A stretch of 64,000 nucleotides of DNA, taken from the NCBI RefSeq assembly GCF_009689005.1, contig NZ_AP021879.1, forward strand, positions 3,100,001 through 3,164,000, written 5' to 3'. Origin of the DNA: Desulfosarcina ovata subsp. ovata. Its GTDB lineage: Bacteria; Desulfobacterota; Desulfobacteria; Desulfobacterales; Desulfosarcinaceae. A model generated the notes under the pieces. The model saw only the letters and a program-made list of their open reading frames with translations. It was not told the DNA's origin and did not search any database. The position numbers were made by a program, and so were the translations under genes. Shown here piece by piece: positions 8,044 to 16,170 of this stretch; the first letter of the stretch is position 1, and each line of letters opens with the position of its first letter.

Positions 8044-9387
8044 ATGAGTAACGCCGAAGCCACGATAAAAATCAAAAACAATCGAAAGAGCACGTTTATT
8101 GAAAAGGTAAAAGAGATTCTCCCGGAAGGCGGCAACCTGAACCTGTGCCTCACCTGCGGCGCCTGCGCGTCGGGATGCCCGGCGACGGGCCTGGAGAACA
8201 TGGATCCGCGTAAATTCCTGCGCATGGCAGCCCTGGGCCTGGACGACGAAATCACCGGCCATCCCTGGGTTTGGATGTGTTCCCTGTGCCAACGCTGTGT
8301 TTATGTCTGTCCCATGTCCATCAATATTCCGGCCTTGGTTAACGAAGCCCGAATGCTCTGGCCGCGGGAGGAGCGCCCCAAGGGGATCCTGGCCTCCTGT
8401 GACATGGCTCTGCGCAACGACAGCTGCAGTGCCATGGGCTCACCGCCCGACGATTTCATCTTTGTCGTTGAGGATGTTTGCGAGGAAGTCAAATCCGACC
8501 AGCCGGGTTGGGAAAATCTTGAAGCGCCAATGGACAAGGAAGGCGCCGAGTTTTTTCTTACCCAGAACTCCCGTGAGCCGGTCACCGAACCCGAAGAGAT
8601 GGCACCACTATGGAAAATCCTGCATCTGGCCGGGGTCGACTGGACCTATGGCAGCACCGGATGGGGCGGCGAGAACTACTGCATGTTCCTGGCCGACGAC
8701 AAGAACTGGAAAGCAACTACGGAGCTATCAATCCGCAAGGCGGAATCGTTAGGGTGTAAAATTTACCTCAACACCGAGTGCGGACATGCGACCTATGCGG
8801 TTTGGATGGGCGTCCAGCGCCACAAAATAAAGACCGATCTGGAGATCGCACCGATCGTTCCCTACTATGCCCGCTGGATTCGTGAGGGCAGGCTCAAACC
8901 CAGCAGCGACTGGAACAAGGACATGAAAATTAAATTCACCTGCCAGGATCCCTGCCAGCAGGTGCGTAAGAGCTTTGGCGATCCCCTGGCCGAAGACCTG
9001 CGTTTCGTGATTAAAGCCTGCGTCGGCGAAGAAAATTTCGTGGACATGACCCCCAACCGGTCCAACAACTTCTGCTGCGGCGGTGGGGGTGGATACCTGC
9101 AATCGGGATATAACGAAGCCAGACACCAGTATGGCAAAATCAAATTCGATCAGGTCATGGCCACCGGTGCCAAGTACGTCATCACCCCCTGCCACAACTG
9201 CCATGCCCAGATTCATGACCTGAACGATCATTTCAACGGCGGCTATCACACGATTCACCTGTGGTCCCTACTGGCCCTATCCCTGGGCGCCCTGGCCGAT
9301 ACCGAAAGGGTGTACCTGGGCGAGGATCTTCAGGAAGTCTGGCTGCCCGGCGAGCCAGGCACGCCCAATCCCTTTGAAGGGAGATAA
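8044..9387 (+). CDS. HdrD/TmcB-like Fe-S oxidoreductase with CCG domain
   Basis: Start ATG 8044 is preferred over the upstream in-frame ATG 8023 because GAGAGGAG sits just before it. Residues 35-45 hold CLTCGACASGC and residues about 81-91 hold CSLCQRCVYVCP, two [4Fe-4S] motifs; the C-terminal half has CCG-type motifs CQDPCQQ, NNFCCGGGGGY and TPCHNCHAQ for a noncubane cluster as in HdrB/HdrD. There is no membrane segment, so it should be a soluble cytoplasmic electron-transfer protein, related to HdrD and to TmcB of sulfate reducers. Partner unknown. It is divergent from the double-cubane operon, whose activator also needs an electron source. Confidence 0.85.
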   Translation: MSNAEATIKIKNNRKSTFIEKVKEILPEGGNLNLCLTCGACASGCPATGLENMDPRKFLRMAALGLDDEITGHPWVWMCSLCQRCVYVCPMSINIPALVNEARMLWPREERPKGILASCDMALRNDSCSAMGSPPDDFIFVVEDVCEEVKSDQPGWENLEAPMDKEGAEFFLTQNSREPVTEPEEMAPLWKILHLAGVDWTYGSTGWGGENYCMFLADDKNWKATTELSIRKAESLGCKIYLNTECGHATYAVWMGVQRHKIKTDLEIAPIVPYYARWIREGRLKPSSDWNKDMKIKFTCQDPCQQVRKSFGDPLAEDLRFVIKACVGEENFVDMTPNRSNNFCCGGGGGYLQSGYNEARHQYGKIKFDQVMATGAKYVITPCHNCHAQIHDLNDHFNGGYHTIHLWSLLALSLGALADTERVYLGEDLQEVWLPGEPGTPNPFEGR

Positions 9388-9455
9388 AACAAAACGGTAA
9401 ATACCCGGAAATAAGCGGGACCGTTGTCAAGCTGATCCCGGAGGAGAATCATCGC

Positions 9456-10183
9456 ATGCAGCGGTATGCACTTTTTATCTTTGTATTGCTGTTGGGAATC
9501 GCCCCCCCTCCGGTTGCGGGCAGCGACCGGCCGATCGTTTCACGAAGCAGAGTCCGGCCGATGCACCCGTTGCTGTTGTGCCCGAGAAAACGTTCACGTT
9601 TGACTCGGTGCTTGAAGGCATGGCGGTCACCCATGCGTTTGTTATCGAAAACCATGGCACCGCTCCGCTGAAGGTGCTCAAGGTCCGAACCAGTTGCGGC
9701 TGCACCACCGCCCAGCGGCCCAATGCCATCGCTCCGGGGTCCAGCGGGGAGCTCGTTGTCAATGGCAACACCGGTGGGTACGGCGGCACGCACTTTAATA
9801 AGTCCATCACGGTTTACACCAACGACCCGGTCGCACCACAGATCCGCTTGTGGATAAAAGGGCCGGTGGCCGAGTTTGCCCACATTGTGCCGCTCAAGAT
9901 CGTTTTGCGCGGCACACCGGATGACGCCATACAGGCCCAGGCAACCATCACCCCGAATCCCGATCATCCGTTCCGGATTCTGGAGATTGTGCCCGATGTC
10001 CGTATTGCCGATAATATCGACGTCCGAATGGAGCGCCAGGGAGCCGATTACCGGATTGCCATTAACAACCGGATGACCACACCGGGACAGTATCGGGGAC
10101 GGGTTATGATCAGGACCGACAGTGCCCTGCGGCCCCAACTGACCATTTATGTGATCGGTCAGATCAATGCCAAAAAGGCCTGA
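9456..10183 (+). pseudogene. DUF1573 periplasmic protein, interrupted by a frameshift in a C7 tract
   Basis: ATG 9456 has GGAGGAGA upstream and encodes a good signal peptide (RYALFIFVLLLGIA). After a run of seven C at 9502-9508 this frame degenerates, while the body of a DUF1573 protein continues in another frame: FTFDSVLEGMAVTHAF, then LKVRTSCGCTTAQ, IAPGSSGEL, and SITVYTNDP. Adding one C would join the two into one protein of about 242 residues, in which the DUF1573 domain starts right after the signal peptide. Either a sequencing error, a real pseudogene, or slippage-based on/off switching. DUF1573 proteins are exported Ig-like proteins without known function. Confidence 0.8.
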
Positions 10184-10326
10184 GAGCCTGTTTGATAAAT
10201 TCGTCTAAAGCCCGCTAACGGCATTGGGAAGTGTCTCAAAATGCTCACATATTACCTATATGCTCCGCTTTTGAGCCACTTTCCGCCTTGTTATCGAGCC
10301 TGATCCAGACTTCTCAAACAGGCTCT
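10183..10326. repeat. Long imperfect palindrome (dispersed repeat family, copy 1)
   Basis: Outer arms AGAGCCTGTTTGA (10183-10195) and TCAAACAGGCTCT (10314-10326) are exact inverted repeats. Read on the minus strand the centre contains ACAAGGCGG, an apex GCATATAGGTAATATGTG, then GCCGTTAGCGGGCTTTAGACG. The same order of blocks occurs in the palindromes at 54490, 55481 and 57455, so I treat them as one divergent family. Located directly after the DUF1573 stop codon. Confidence 0.65.
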
Positions 10327-10358
10327 GAGAGGCAACCCACAGCCGAAGGAGTTCGCGG

Positions 10359-10847
10359 ATGATCGAAACAATACATCTGGACCCCAAACTGAAAAAGTGC
10401 CTGGTAACTCTTAAAAAGGGCAGCCGGCGGGCCTGTCTGGCCGCCGATCGGGTGGAGACCATTATTGACGCGCTGAAAACAGGCGGCACCCTGCCGGAAC
10501 AGGTCTGTGCCTTCACCCGCAATGGCGAGGCGCGCATCAAGGGGTGCCGCAAATTCAACCTGGGTGCCGGATACCGCCTGGTAACGCTGAAACAGGACAG
10601 TGACCTCTACCTGCTTTTTGCCGGCACCCACGACGAGTGCTCCCGCTGGATTGAAAACAACCGCGACCATCTGCCATTGGAAATGATTGCCGAACGCAGT
10701 CGAACAGTTAAACGGCCGATCCCCCAGGCATCCCCGGCAAAAGAAACGCACTGCACGGATAAAACAGAACCGGAAGAGGATTGGATTCCGCCACTGGATG
10801 ACCGCGATCTGAGAGTTATTTTCAGCGGCCTGGTGAATGGAAACTAG
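10359..10847 (+). CDS. Hypothetical protein, 162 aa
   Basis: I do not recognise a named family. The first 100 residues (DPKLKKCLVTLKKGSRR, then RIKGCRKFNLGAGYRLVTLK, DLYLLFAGTHDECSRWIE) recall the RelE/ParE-like fold in which a short helical hairpin is followed by strands with YRLV and LLFAGTHDE, but the protein is longer than those toxins and no antitoxin gene is adjacent. The last 50 residues are acidic and probably disordered, ending in a short DDRDLRVIFSGLVNG segment. Start ATG 10359 follows AAGGAG. It lies in the same direction as, and 33 bases before, the IscA-like gene. Confidence 0.6.
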   Translation: MIETIHLDPKLKKCLVTLKKGSRRACLAADRVETIIDALKTGGTLPEQVCAFTRNGEARIKGCRKFNLGAGYRLVTLKQDSDLYLLFAGTHDECSRWIENNRDHLPLEMIAERSRTVKRPIPQASPAKETHCTDKTEPEEDWIPPLDDRDLRVIFSGLVNGN

Positions 10848-10880
10848 CCAATAATTTACAACCCATTGAAAGGAATCACC

Positions 10881-11195
10881 ATGTTCAATGTCACCGAAAC
10901 CGCTATTCAGGCGGTAGGCGAGTATTTTAAAGACATGGATGTCAAACCCATCCGCATCTTTCTCACCCAGGGTTGTGGGGGGCAGCAACTCTCCATGGCC
11001 CTGGATACGATAGGCGATGCCGATGCCGTACACGAGGCCGGTGGTTTTCAGTTTATTATGAATCAGACCCTGCTGGAACAGGCCAAACCCGTGGAGATCG
11101 ACTATGCCAACACGAGTTTTCGCATCTCGTCCAATCTTGAACTGAGCGGCGGCTGCCAAAGCTGCGGCACTGCCGGTAGCTGCTGCTCGTCGTAA
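10881..11195 (+). CDS. IscA/HesB-like Fe-S protein with cysteine-rich tail
   Basis: A 104-residue protein with the HesB/IscA pattern: MFNVTETAIQAVGEYF at the start, then IRIFLTQGCGGQQLSMALD with the first conserved cysteine, and a C-terminal GGCQSCGTAGSCCSS. The usual IscA C-terminal CGCGxSF is replaced by this longer cysteine cluster, a variant I associate with anaerobes. Start ATG 10881 has AAAGGAA upstream; an in-frame ATG at 10866 is less likely. Role: probable Fe-S cluster carrier or metal-binding protein in the cytoplasm. It is followed by a strong terminator at 11236. Confidence 0.78.
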   Translation: MFNVTETAIQAVGEYFKDMDVKPIRIFLTQGCGGQQLSMALDTIGDADAVHEAGGFQFIMNQTLLEQAKPVEIDYANTSFRISSNLELSGGCQSCGTAGSCCSS

Positions 11196-11235
11196 GCACC
11201 CAAGAGAACGCCCCAAGCAACCATCGCCGCTATGG

Positions 11236-11272
11236 AAAAAGCCCCCGGATCAACAACCCAGAGGCTTTTTTT
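11236..11272 (+). terminator. Intrinsic terminator after the IscA-like gene
   Basis: AAAAAGCC (11236-11243) pairs with GGCTTTTTTT (11263-11272) around a 19-base loop; the T run serves the plus strand and the A run would also serve transcripts coming the other way. Confidence 0.75.
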
Positions 11273-11389
11273 CGTGGTTCGGTCGGATACAACAGTCACA
11301 CCTTGTTGAATTCCCTGGGAAACCTGCGAAATGTTGCCTATTTTTTGCATGGATAATTATGGCCTTGGATTTTTAATAAAAAATGGCGC

Positions 11390-11418
11390 TTGACAAAAAT
11401 GCCGGCTTCGCCTATCAT
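11390..11418 (+). promoter_or_regulatory. Sigma70-type promoter of the repeat protein-ExbBD-TonB operon
   Basis: TTGACA at 11390-11395, a 17-base spacer, and TATCAT at 11413-11418. Transcription should start near 11425, leaving a leader of about 155 bases that contains a terminator-like hairpin before the TTG start codon at 11581. Confidence 0.7.
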
Positions 11419-11506
11419 ATTGGACGCAATAAAGAATTGCTTCAAATCACCGGCATTATGAAAATGCCTAATCCAATCTGAACGACAATCGAATACAAAA
11501 CCGCTT

Positions 11507-11560
11507 AACGCCATGAAGGCGCACGGGCTGAAGTCCGTTCGTTTCATGGCGTTTTTATTT
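11507..11560 (+). terminator. Leader hairpin with T run, possible attenuator
   Basis: AACGCCATGAA (11507-11517) pairs exactly with TTCATGGCGTT (11543-11553), followed by TTTTATTTT. It sits between the promoter at 11390 and the first gene at 11581, so it may attenuate the operon; a small upstream hairpin GGCATT/AATGCC at about 11451-11467 could be part of the switch. No known riboswitch recognised here. Confidence 0.6.
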
Positions 11561-11580
11561 TCAGATAAAAGGAATCGTCC

Positions 11581-13338
11581 TTGAAAAAAATCATTCCAGG
11601 AATTCTGCTGGTTGTCCTGTTTTCAGCCTACGGCCTATCCGCCCATGCCGCCCAAGACAAACGCGTCGAACGGGACACCGATGATGACGGTAAAATCGAC
11701 CAAGTCGCCCTCATGGACCCGCGCGGCAATCCCCTGCGCCTGGAGATCGACAGCAACGCGGACGGGCGTTTCGACAAGATCCAGCATTACCGCGACGGCA
11801 AACTGACCGCCATCGAAAGCGACCGGAACCATGACGGGTCGATGGATACCCGCGACACCTTCGAGAACGAAAAACGTGTGCGCCATGAACGCATGAATCC
11901 CAAGACCGGCCGGGTGGAGCAGATCATCCGCTTTGACGATCAGGAGCGGCCCCTGACCATGGACCGGGACACCACTGCTGACGGCCGCTTCGACACCCAC
12001 CACGCATTCGAGGCCGGCCGGCTGGCCCGATCGACCCGCGACACGGATGGTGACGGCAAAATCAATGTCTGGCAGACCTTCCGCAACGACCTTCCCCTGG
12101 AACAGAAAACCGACGGCGATGGCGACGGCCGCGTCGAACGCATCGTCGACTTCGACGAAAAGGGCCAGCCGCGCCTGTCCCGGCACGACCTGGACGTGGA
12201 CGGCCGCTTCGAAACCGTACGCCACTACCGCGATGGGGAAATTGCCCGGCAGGAAAAGGACGAGAACGACGACGGCACCCCGGACACGGTGGTGCAGTTC
12301 GAAAACGCCCTGCCAGCCTTGCAGACCCGCGACACCAACTTTGACGGACGCGTGGATGTGACCACCCGCTACAAGGCCGGACAGCCGGTCCGCGAAGAGA
12401 AGGATACCAATTTTGACGGCACCAATGATGTGACCCTGGTCTTCGACAGCGCCGGACAGCCCCTGAAAATGGAGGAGGACACCCGCTACAACGGGCACGT
12501 CGACCGCATCCGCCACTACCAGGACGGTATGGTAAAACGGGTAATCACCGACAGCGACGGTGACGGTTTTCTGGAAACCACCTCGTTTTTCAAAAAGGGC
12601 AAAATCGCCACCCAGACCCAGGACACGAACAAGGACGGCCGGGCCGACATGACAATCTTTTTTAACAAAAAAGGAGAGAAGGCCCGGGTTGAAAGCGATA
12701 CGGATTTTTCCGGGAAACCCGACGCCTGGGAGTATTACCGCGGCCAGGCCCTGGTGCGGGCCGAGCGGGACAGCAACGGCAACGGCCGGGTGGATCTGAA
12801 GGTTTTCTATCGCAACGCCGAGCGCCGCAAACTGGTCCAGGACCGCGACAATGACGGCCGCTTCGAGACCACCCAGTGGTTCGACCGGCCCCCCTGGTCC
12901 ATGGTCATGGAACTGGACGCCGATCTGAACGGCGCGCCCGAGGGGTGCTACTGCTATAAAGACGGTGTGCTACGGGAAAAGCAGGTGGACGAAAACGGCA
13001 ACGGCCATTTCGATCTCAAGGAGATCTACGATGAAAAGGGTCGCATCACCCGCAGTGAAGAGGCGCCCGACGAGAACGGCCGCTTCACCCTGGCCTGGAT
13101 CTATGACGAAAACGAAACCGCCATCCGGGCGGAGAAGGACCGCGACCGGGATGGTCGGCCGGATATCTGGTACGACTATCGCCAAAGCCGACTGGCCGGC
13201 CTGGCCGAGGACACCAACGGCGACGGCAAAGCCGACCTGTGGGAAACCTACGACGAGGCAGAGGCCCTGGTGGCTCGGTCAAAGGACCTGAACTACGACG
13301 GTGAGGTGGATTTCACCGAAAGCGCCGGCGGTAGCTGA
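11581..13338 (+). CDS. Secreted protein made of about two dozen DxDxDG calcium-binding-like repeats
   Basis: Start TTG 11581 with AAAGGAA 6 bases upstream; residues 1-22 are a signal peptide (IIPGILLVVLFSAYGLSAHA). Nearly the whole remainder is a tandem array with a period of about 22-24 residues, each unit carrying an EF-loop-like acidic turn such as DTDGDGKIN, DTNFDGRVD, DSNGNGRVD or DRDNDGRFE, followed by a short beta-type segment with a G-x-P or G turn (for example FRNDLPLEQ, YKAGQPVREE). These loops resemble dockerin/thrombospondin-3-type Ca2+ sites. It is the first gene before exbB, exbD and tonB, and therefore probably a periplasmic or surface partner of that TonB system; the metal it binds and the partner are unknown. 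Confidence 0.85.
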   Translation: MKKIIPGILLVVLFSAYGLSAHAAQDKRVERDTDDDGKIDQVALMDPRGNPLRLEIDSNADGRFDKIQHYRDGKLTAIESDRNHDGSMDTRDTFENEKRVRHERMNPKTGRVEQIIRFDDQERPLTMDRDTTADGRFDTHHAFEAGRLARSTRDTDGDGKINVWQTFRNDLPLEQKTDGDGDGRVERIVDFDEKGQPRLSRHDLDVDGRFETVRHYRDGEIARQEKDENDDGTPDTVVQFENALPALQTRDTNFDGRVDVTTRYKAGQPVREEKDTNFDGTNDVTLVFDSAGQPLKMEEDTRYNGHVDRIRHYQDGMVKRVITDSDGDGFLETTSFFKKGKIATQTQDTNKDGRADMTIFFNKKGEKARVESDTDFSGKPDAWEYYRGQALVRAERDSNGNGRVDLKVFYRNAERRKLVQDRDNDGRFETTQWFDRPPWSMVMELDADLNGAPEGCYCYKDGVLREKQVDENGNGHFDLKEIYDEKGRITRSEEAPDENGRFTLAWIYDENETAIRAEKDRDRDGRPDIWYDYRQSRLAGLAEDTNGDGKADLWETYDEAEALVARSKDLNYDGEVDFTESAGGS

Positions 13339-13408
13339 GTTTTTTCCAACTGGATCTGAAACCTTTCAGTCCTCGACCCATTTATCTCTTTTCAAAGGAG
13401 TGCCAACG

Positions 13409-14074
13409 ATGTTCGATTTTCTTGCCAAGGGAGGCGTTCTGGTGGGGCCCATTCTGCTTTGTTCCGTGATTGCTCTGGCCCTTTTTCTGGAACGTCTCAT
13501 TCGCCTGGGACGGGTTAAAGTCCGCGGCAACGGTCTGGTCGCCGGCATGGCCCGGTTTATCCAAAAAGGCGAAGATCAGCAGGCCTATGACCTGGTCAGC
13601 CAGGATGCCTCCCCCATGGGCCGTATTCTCACCCAGGCCATGGAAGTCAAGAACCAGGATCGCGAAACCCTGGAAGCGGTGCTTGTGCACGCCACCGAAG
13701 CGGAATCCCGCGACCTCTCCCGCTATCTCCAGACCCTGGCCACCATCGGCAACATCACGCCCCTTTTGGGTCTGCTGGGCACCGTTATGGGCATGATCAA
13801 GGCCTTTATGGTGATCCAGGAGATGGGCGGCAAGGTCAACGCGGCCGTCCTGGCCGGCGGTATCTGGGAAGCCATGCTGACCACAGCCCTCGGACTGGCC
13901 GTGGCCCTGCCGACCATGGTGGCCCACAGCTACCTGAGCGCCCGGGTCGACCGTTACGAAGCCCAGCTCCAGGACGGAACGGTGACATTTCTCAAAGCCA
14001 TTGGTTTTCGGATCCACGGCCATCTCCACACGGGGAAAGACCACACCCATACGCACACCCATGCCCATCCATAA
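13409..14074 (+). CDS. exbB: ExbB/TolQ-type proton channel protein with His-rich tail
   Basis: The start ATG 13409 follows AAAGGAG; the open frame upstream (from 13301) is not used. 221 residues with the MotA/TolQ/ExbB pattern: N-terminal membrane helix (GPILLCSVIALALFLERLI), then the conserved LATIGNITPLLGLLGTVMGMIKAF helix and GGIWEAMLTTALGLAVALPTMVAHSYL. It forms the cytoplasmic-membrane proton channel that powers TonB with ExbD. Unusual is the C-terminal GKDHTHTHTHAHP, a histidine tail of the sort seen in nickel/cobalt/zinc-handling proteins. Followed by exbD 25 bases downstream. Confidence 0.93.
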   Translation: MFDFLAKGGVLVGPILLCSVIALALFLERLIRLGRVKVRGNGLVAGMARFIQKGEDQQAYDLVSQDASPMGRILTQAMEVKNQDRETLEAVLVHATEAESRDLSRYLQTLATIGNITPLLGLLGTVMGMIKAFMVIQEMGGKVNAAVLAGGIWEAMLTTALGLAVALPTMVAHSYLSARVDRYEAQLQDGTVTFLKAIGFRIHGHLHTGKDHTHTHTHAHP

Positions 14075-14098
14075 CCATTTCCCATCCGGAGTCGCTTC

Positions 14099-14506
14099 AT
14101 GCTTGTACATGCAAAACCCAAAAAACGGTACGCCGTTCAAATGCCCATGACGTCGCTCATCGATATCGTCTTCATGCTGCTGATCTATTTCCTGTTGACC
14201 ACCAATTTCATGGTCGATGAAGGCATCAAGATCAAGCTGCCCCAGGCCCGGGCAGCAGCCCCCCAGACCGAGGAAACCATCACGGTCTATGTGGATTCCC
14301 AAGGGCAGGCATTTATCGGAGAGGAGCGGCTTGCCCTGGACTGCTTGTTCGACCGGCTCAAGGAAAAAATCGGCGGCCGGCAGGATGAACTGGTGGTCGT
14401 CCGCGCCGATCGTACGGTAATTCTCAACCAGGCGGTCAAGGTCATGGACATCGCCAAGGCCGCCGGTGCCGGCAGGCTCTGCCTGGCAACGGAAAAGGAG
14501 TTGTAA
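14099..14506 (+). CDS. exbD: ExbD/TolR-type transport protein
   Basis: 135 residues: a short basic N-terminus, then MTSLIDIVFMLLIYFLLTTNFMV as the single membrane helix with the essential aspartate (LIDIVF) at its start, followed by a periplasmic domain with the usual alternating strand pattern (ITVYVDSQGQAFIGEE, VVRADRTVILNQAVKVMDIAKAAG). Partner of ExbB in converting the proton gradient into movement of TonB. Start ATG 14099 has GGAGTCG upstream. Only four bases separate it from tonB. Confidence 0.93.
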   Translation: MLVHAKPKKRYAVQMPMTSLIDIVFMLLIYFLLTTNFMVDEGIKIKLPQARAAAPQTEETITVYVDSQGQAFIGEERLALDCLFDRLKEKIGGRQDELVVVRADRTVILNQAVKVMDIAKAAGAGRLCLATEKEL

Positions 14507-14509
14507 GCC

Positions 14510-15229
14510 ATGGAAGCATCTTTGCACCTATCGGCCATGGATCGCCCATCCCCCCCCAACTGGCTGCTCAGGACGCTGATCATCCTCTCCGTGGCGATCC
14601 ACGGGGTGATGTTCATGCACCTGTCAGGCATCTACCGCACCCAGGCACTGAGTTATATAGAGATGTCCCTGCAGAATATCGCCCGGCCGGCCGCAAGGGA
14701 TATTCCTCGGCCGCGGCCCCGACCCAAAGTACCCGAACCCCAGGATCAAGTGAAGGCGCTCAAAGCCGTTGCCCGTCCCGTGCCCCGTTTCAGGCCCCTG
14801 GCCATGGCGCCGGTGGAGAGCAACCTGCCCGACAGTCTGATGGAGGGCATCAGCGCCCCGGACGTCCCGCAAACACCGGGTGTGGAGAGCGCCGCCTGGG
14901 TCCCCGGCCCCCATGCTCAGACCGTAGGCGGCGAATATATGACTACATCCAGCTACCTGGATATGGTGCGGCTCAAAATCGAAAGCCGCAAGCGTTACCC
15001 CGAAACCGCCAAGGCGAGAAGCATTGAAGGTCGCGTGACCATCCGTTTCATCCTGCTCGCCGACGGCAATGTACGCGATCTCTCCGTGTCCAGGGGCGCC
15101 CGTCATCGTTCCCTGGACATGGCTGCATTGGACGCGGTCGAACGGGCGGCCCCGTTTCCCCGGCCACCATCCAACCTGTTCAAAGGCGACCTGCCCCTGG
15201 AACTGACCATCGTTTTCGAGCTGACCTGA
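14510..15229 (+). CDS. tonB: TonB energy-transducing protein
   Basis: 239 residues: a membrane anchor at about residues 19-40 (WLLRTLIILSVAIHGVMFMH), a Pro/Arg-rich periplasmic stretch (RPRPRPKVPEPQ), and a C-terminal TonB domain with YPETAKARSIEGRVTIRF, then GNVRDLSVSRGARHRSLDMAALDAVERAAPFP and the terminal strand LELTIVFEL. It contacts TonB boxes of outer-membrane receptors; the intact receptor at 31358 and the two broken receptors in this window are the obvious clients. Last gene of the operon starting at 11581; a hairpin follows at 15338. Confidence 0.93.
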   Translation: MEASLHLSAMDRPSPPNWLLRTLIILSVAIHGVMFMHLSGIYRTQALSYIEMSLQNIARPAARDIPRPRPRPKVPEPQDQVKALKAVARPVPRFRPLAMAPVESNLPDSLMEGISAPDVPQTPGVESAAWVPGPHAQTVGGEYMTTSSYLDMVRLKIESRKRYPETAKARSIEGRVTIRFILLADGNVRDLSVSRGARHRSLDMAALDAVERAAPFPRPPSNLFKGDLPLELTIVFELT

Positions 15230-15337
15230 CGCCAATCATCCGATCTGAAGTGATGGCAAGGATCGAGCATGGAAAGTCAGGCTTGTACCCAAAAACAAAA
15301 AGGGGAGTGATAAAACAGGGAAACATAAAAAAGAAAG

Positions 15338-15383
15338 GGGGAAAGCAGCCGGCTCCGGCCAGAGTCTTTTGGCTGCCATCCCC
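15338..15383 (+). repeat. Hairpin with conserved loop, copy 1 (after tonB)
   Basis: GGGGAAAGCAGCC (15338-15350) pairs with GGCTGCCATCCCC (15371-15383) with two mismatches. The loop GGCTCCGGCCAGAGT is shared with the hairpin at 22942-22987, while the stems differ slightly. Both sit just after the last gene of an operon. There is no T run, so a terminator role is uncertain. Confidence 0.55.
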
Positions 15384-15648
15384 ATGAAGTCCCTCGCGGG
15401 CGAGGGATGCAATGGTCTATTTATATCACCTCAGCACCCCGCCTTCAAACCGTTTTTGCGGAAACATTCCATCCATCACAAAAATCGATGGATAAAAACA
15501 GTTCCCTGGACTGCCAATCTGCGTCTGATTCGCCACCGTGTTGCACGTCCTGAACGGTTACGGTTGACGTGTTCCGGGACGAGTGTGGAACTGCCCTTAT
15601 CTACTTAAAAAGAAGCAATGCAAGGATCATTCGGACCACTTGGTCAAA
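15384..15648. other. Non-coding stretch between tonB and the receptor remnant
   Basis: Holds two small hairpins (CCCTCG/CGAGGG at about 15392-15407 and ATCCATC/GATGGAT near 15468-15495). No convincing gene; it may include decayed receptor sequence that I cannot recognise. Confidence 0.4.
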
Positions 15649-16061
15649 ACTGGCGCTTTGGCCGCTGGAGCTGCCAATATAAAATATAGACCGTTCGAGC
15701 AAATAGCTGATTTACGCAAAACATGAGGTCAACACACCTGAAAGTCCCTATGCCGATTATGCGAATTACCGTCCTTACATGCTGTTTGAAGTTGAAGTAC
15801 ACTAATGAGCGAGGAGAAGGAGAAAAAGATGATGTCGGCGAGTGGAAAACGGATGCGACCAACGAGCATTCCTACGAAGGCTATGAAACCATTGACCTTA
15901 AAATTATTCAGACATTGGCCAAATCATGGATTCTCTCTCTGGATATTAAAAACCTCACCGATGAAACCTATTCAGAATTTGTGGGTTATTGGTCGGGAGA
16001 AAACCAATATGCAGGCAGCAATGCGCGCGCCTATTACTTTAGCGTTATGTACGAGTTCTGA
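15649..16061 (+). pseudogene. TonB-dependent receptor, degraded C-terminal part
   Basis: Three frames piece together a receptor C-terminus: AANIKYRPFEQIADL, then after a frameshift IYAKHEVNTPESPYADYAN and RPYMLFEVEVH, then after a second shift the last 90 residues, which include IDLKIIQTLAKSWILSLD, the typical IKNLTDETYSEF and a final barrel strand ending YYFSVMYEF with the terminal phenylalanine of outer-membrane barrels. At least two frameshifts and a stop at about 15700 mean it is dead. It sits directly upstream of ABC transporter cluster 1 in the same direction, which suggests it once was the receptor for that transporter. It could be the missing end of the receptor fragment at 2249-2655. 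Confidence 0.8.
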
Positions 16062-16170
16062 AACGAAAACGCAGAATAACACGCTTTTCGTCAACGGGGT
16101 GCCGTACCCACTTGCGGCACCCCATTGGCTGTCCCTGTGAGTCGTACTTCAAGAACCCAACGAATTTTTA

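Noticed and set aside
11635-12516. 293-residue minus-strand frame within the repeat protein
   Set aside because: Shadow of the DxDGD repeat gene; the complement of GAC/GGC-rich repeats stays open by composition.
15240-15650. Second cobalamin or other riboswitch before the degraded receptor
   Set aside because: No B12 box, no GCCACTG or GGGAAGG blocks on either strand; only small hairpins.
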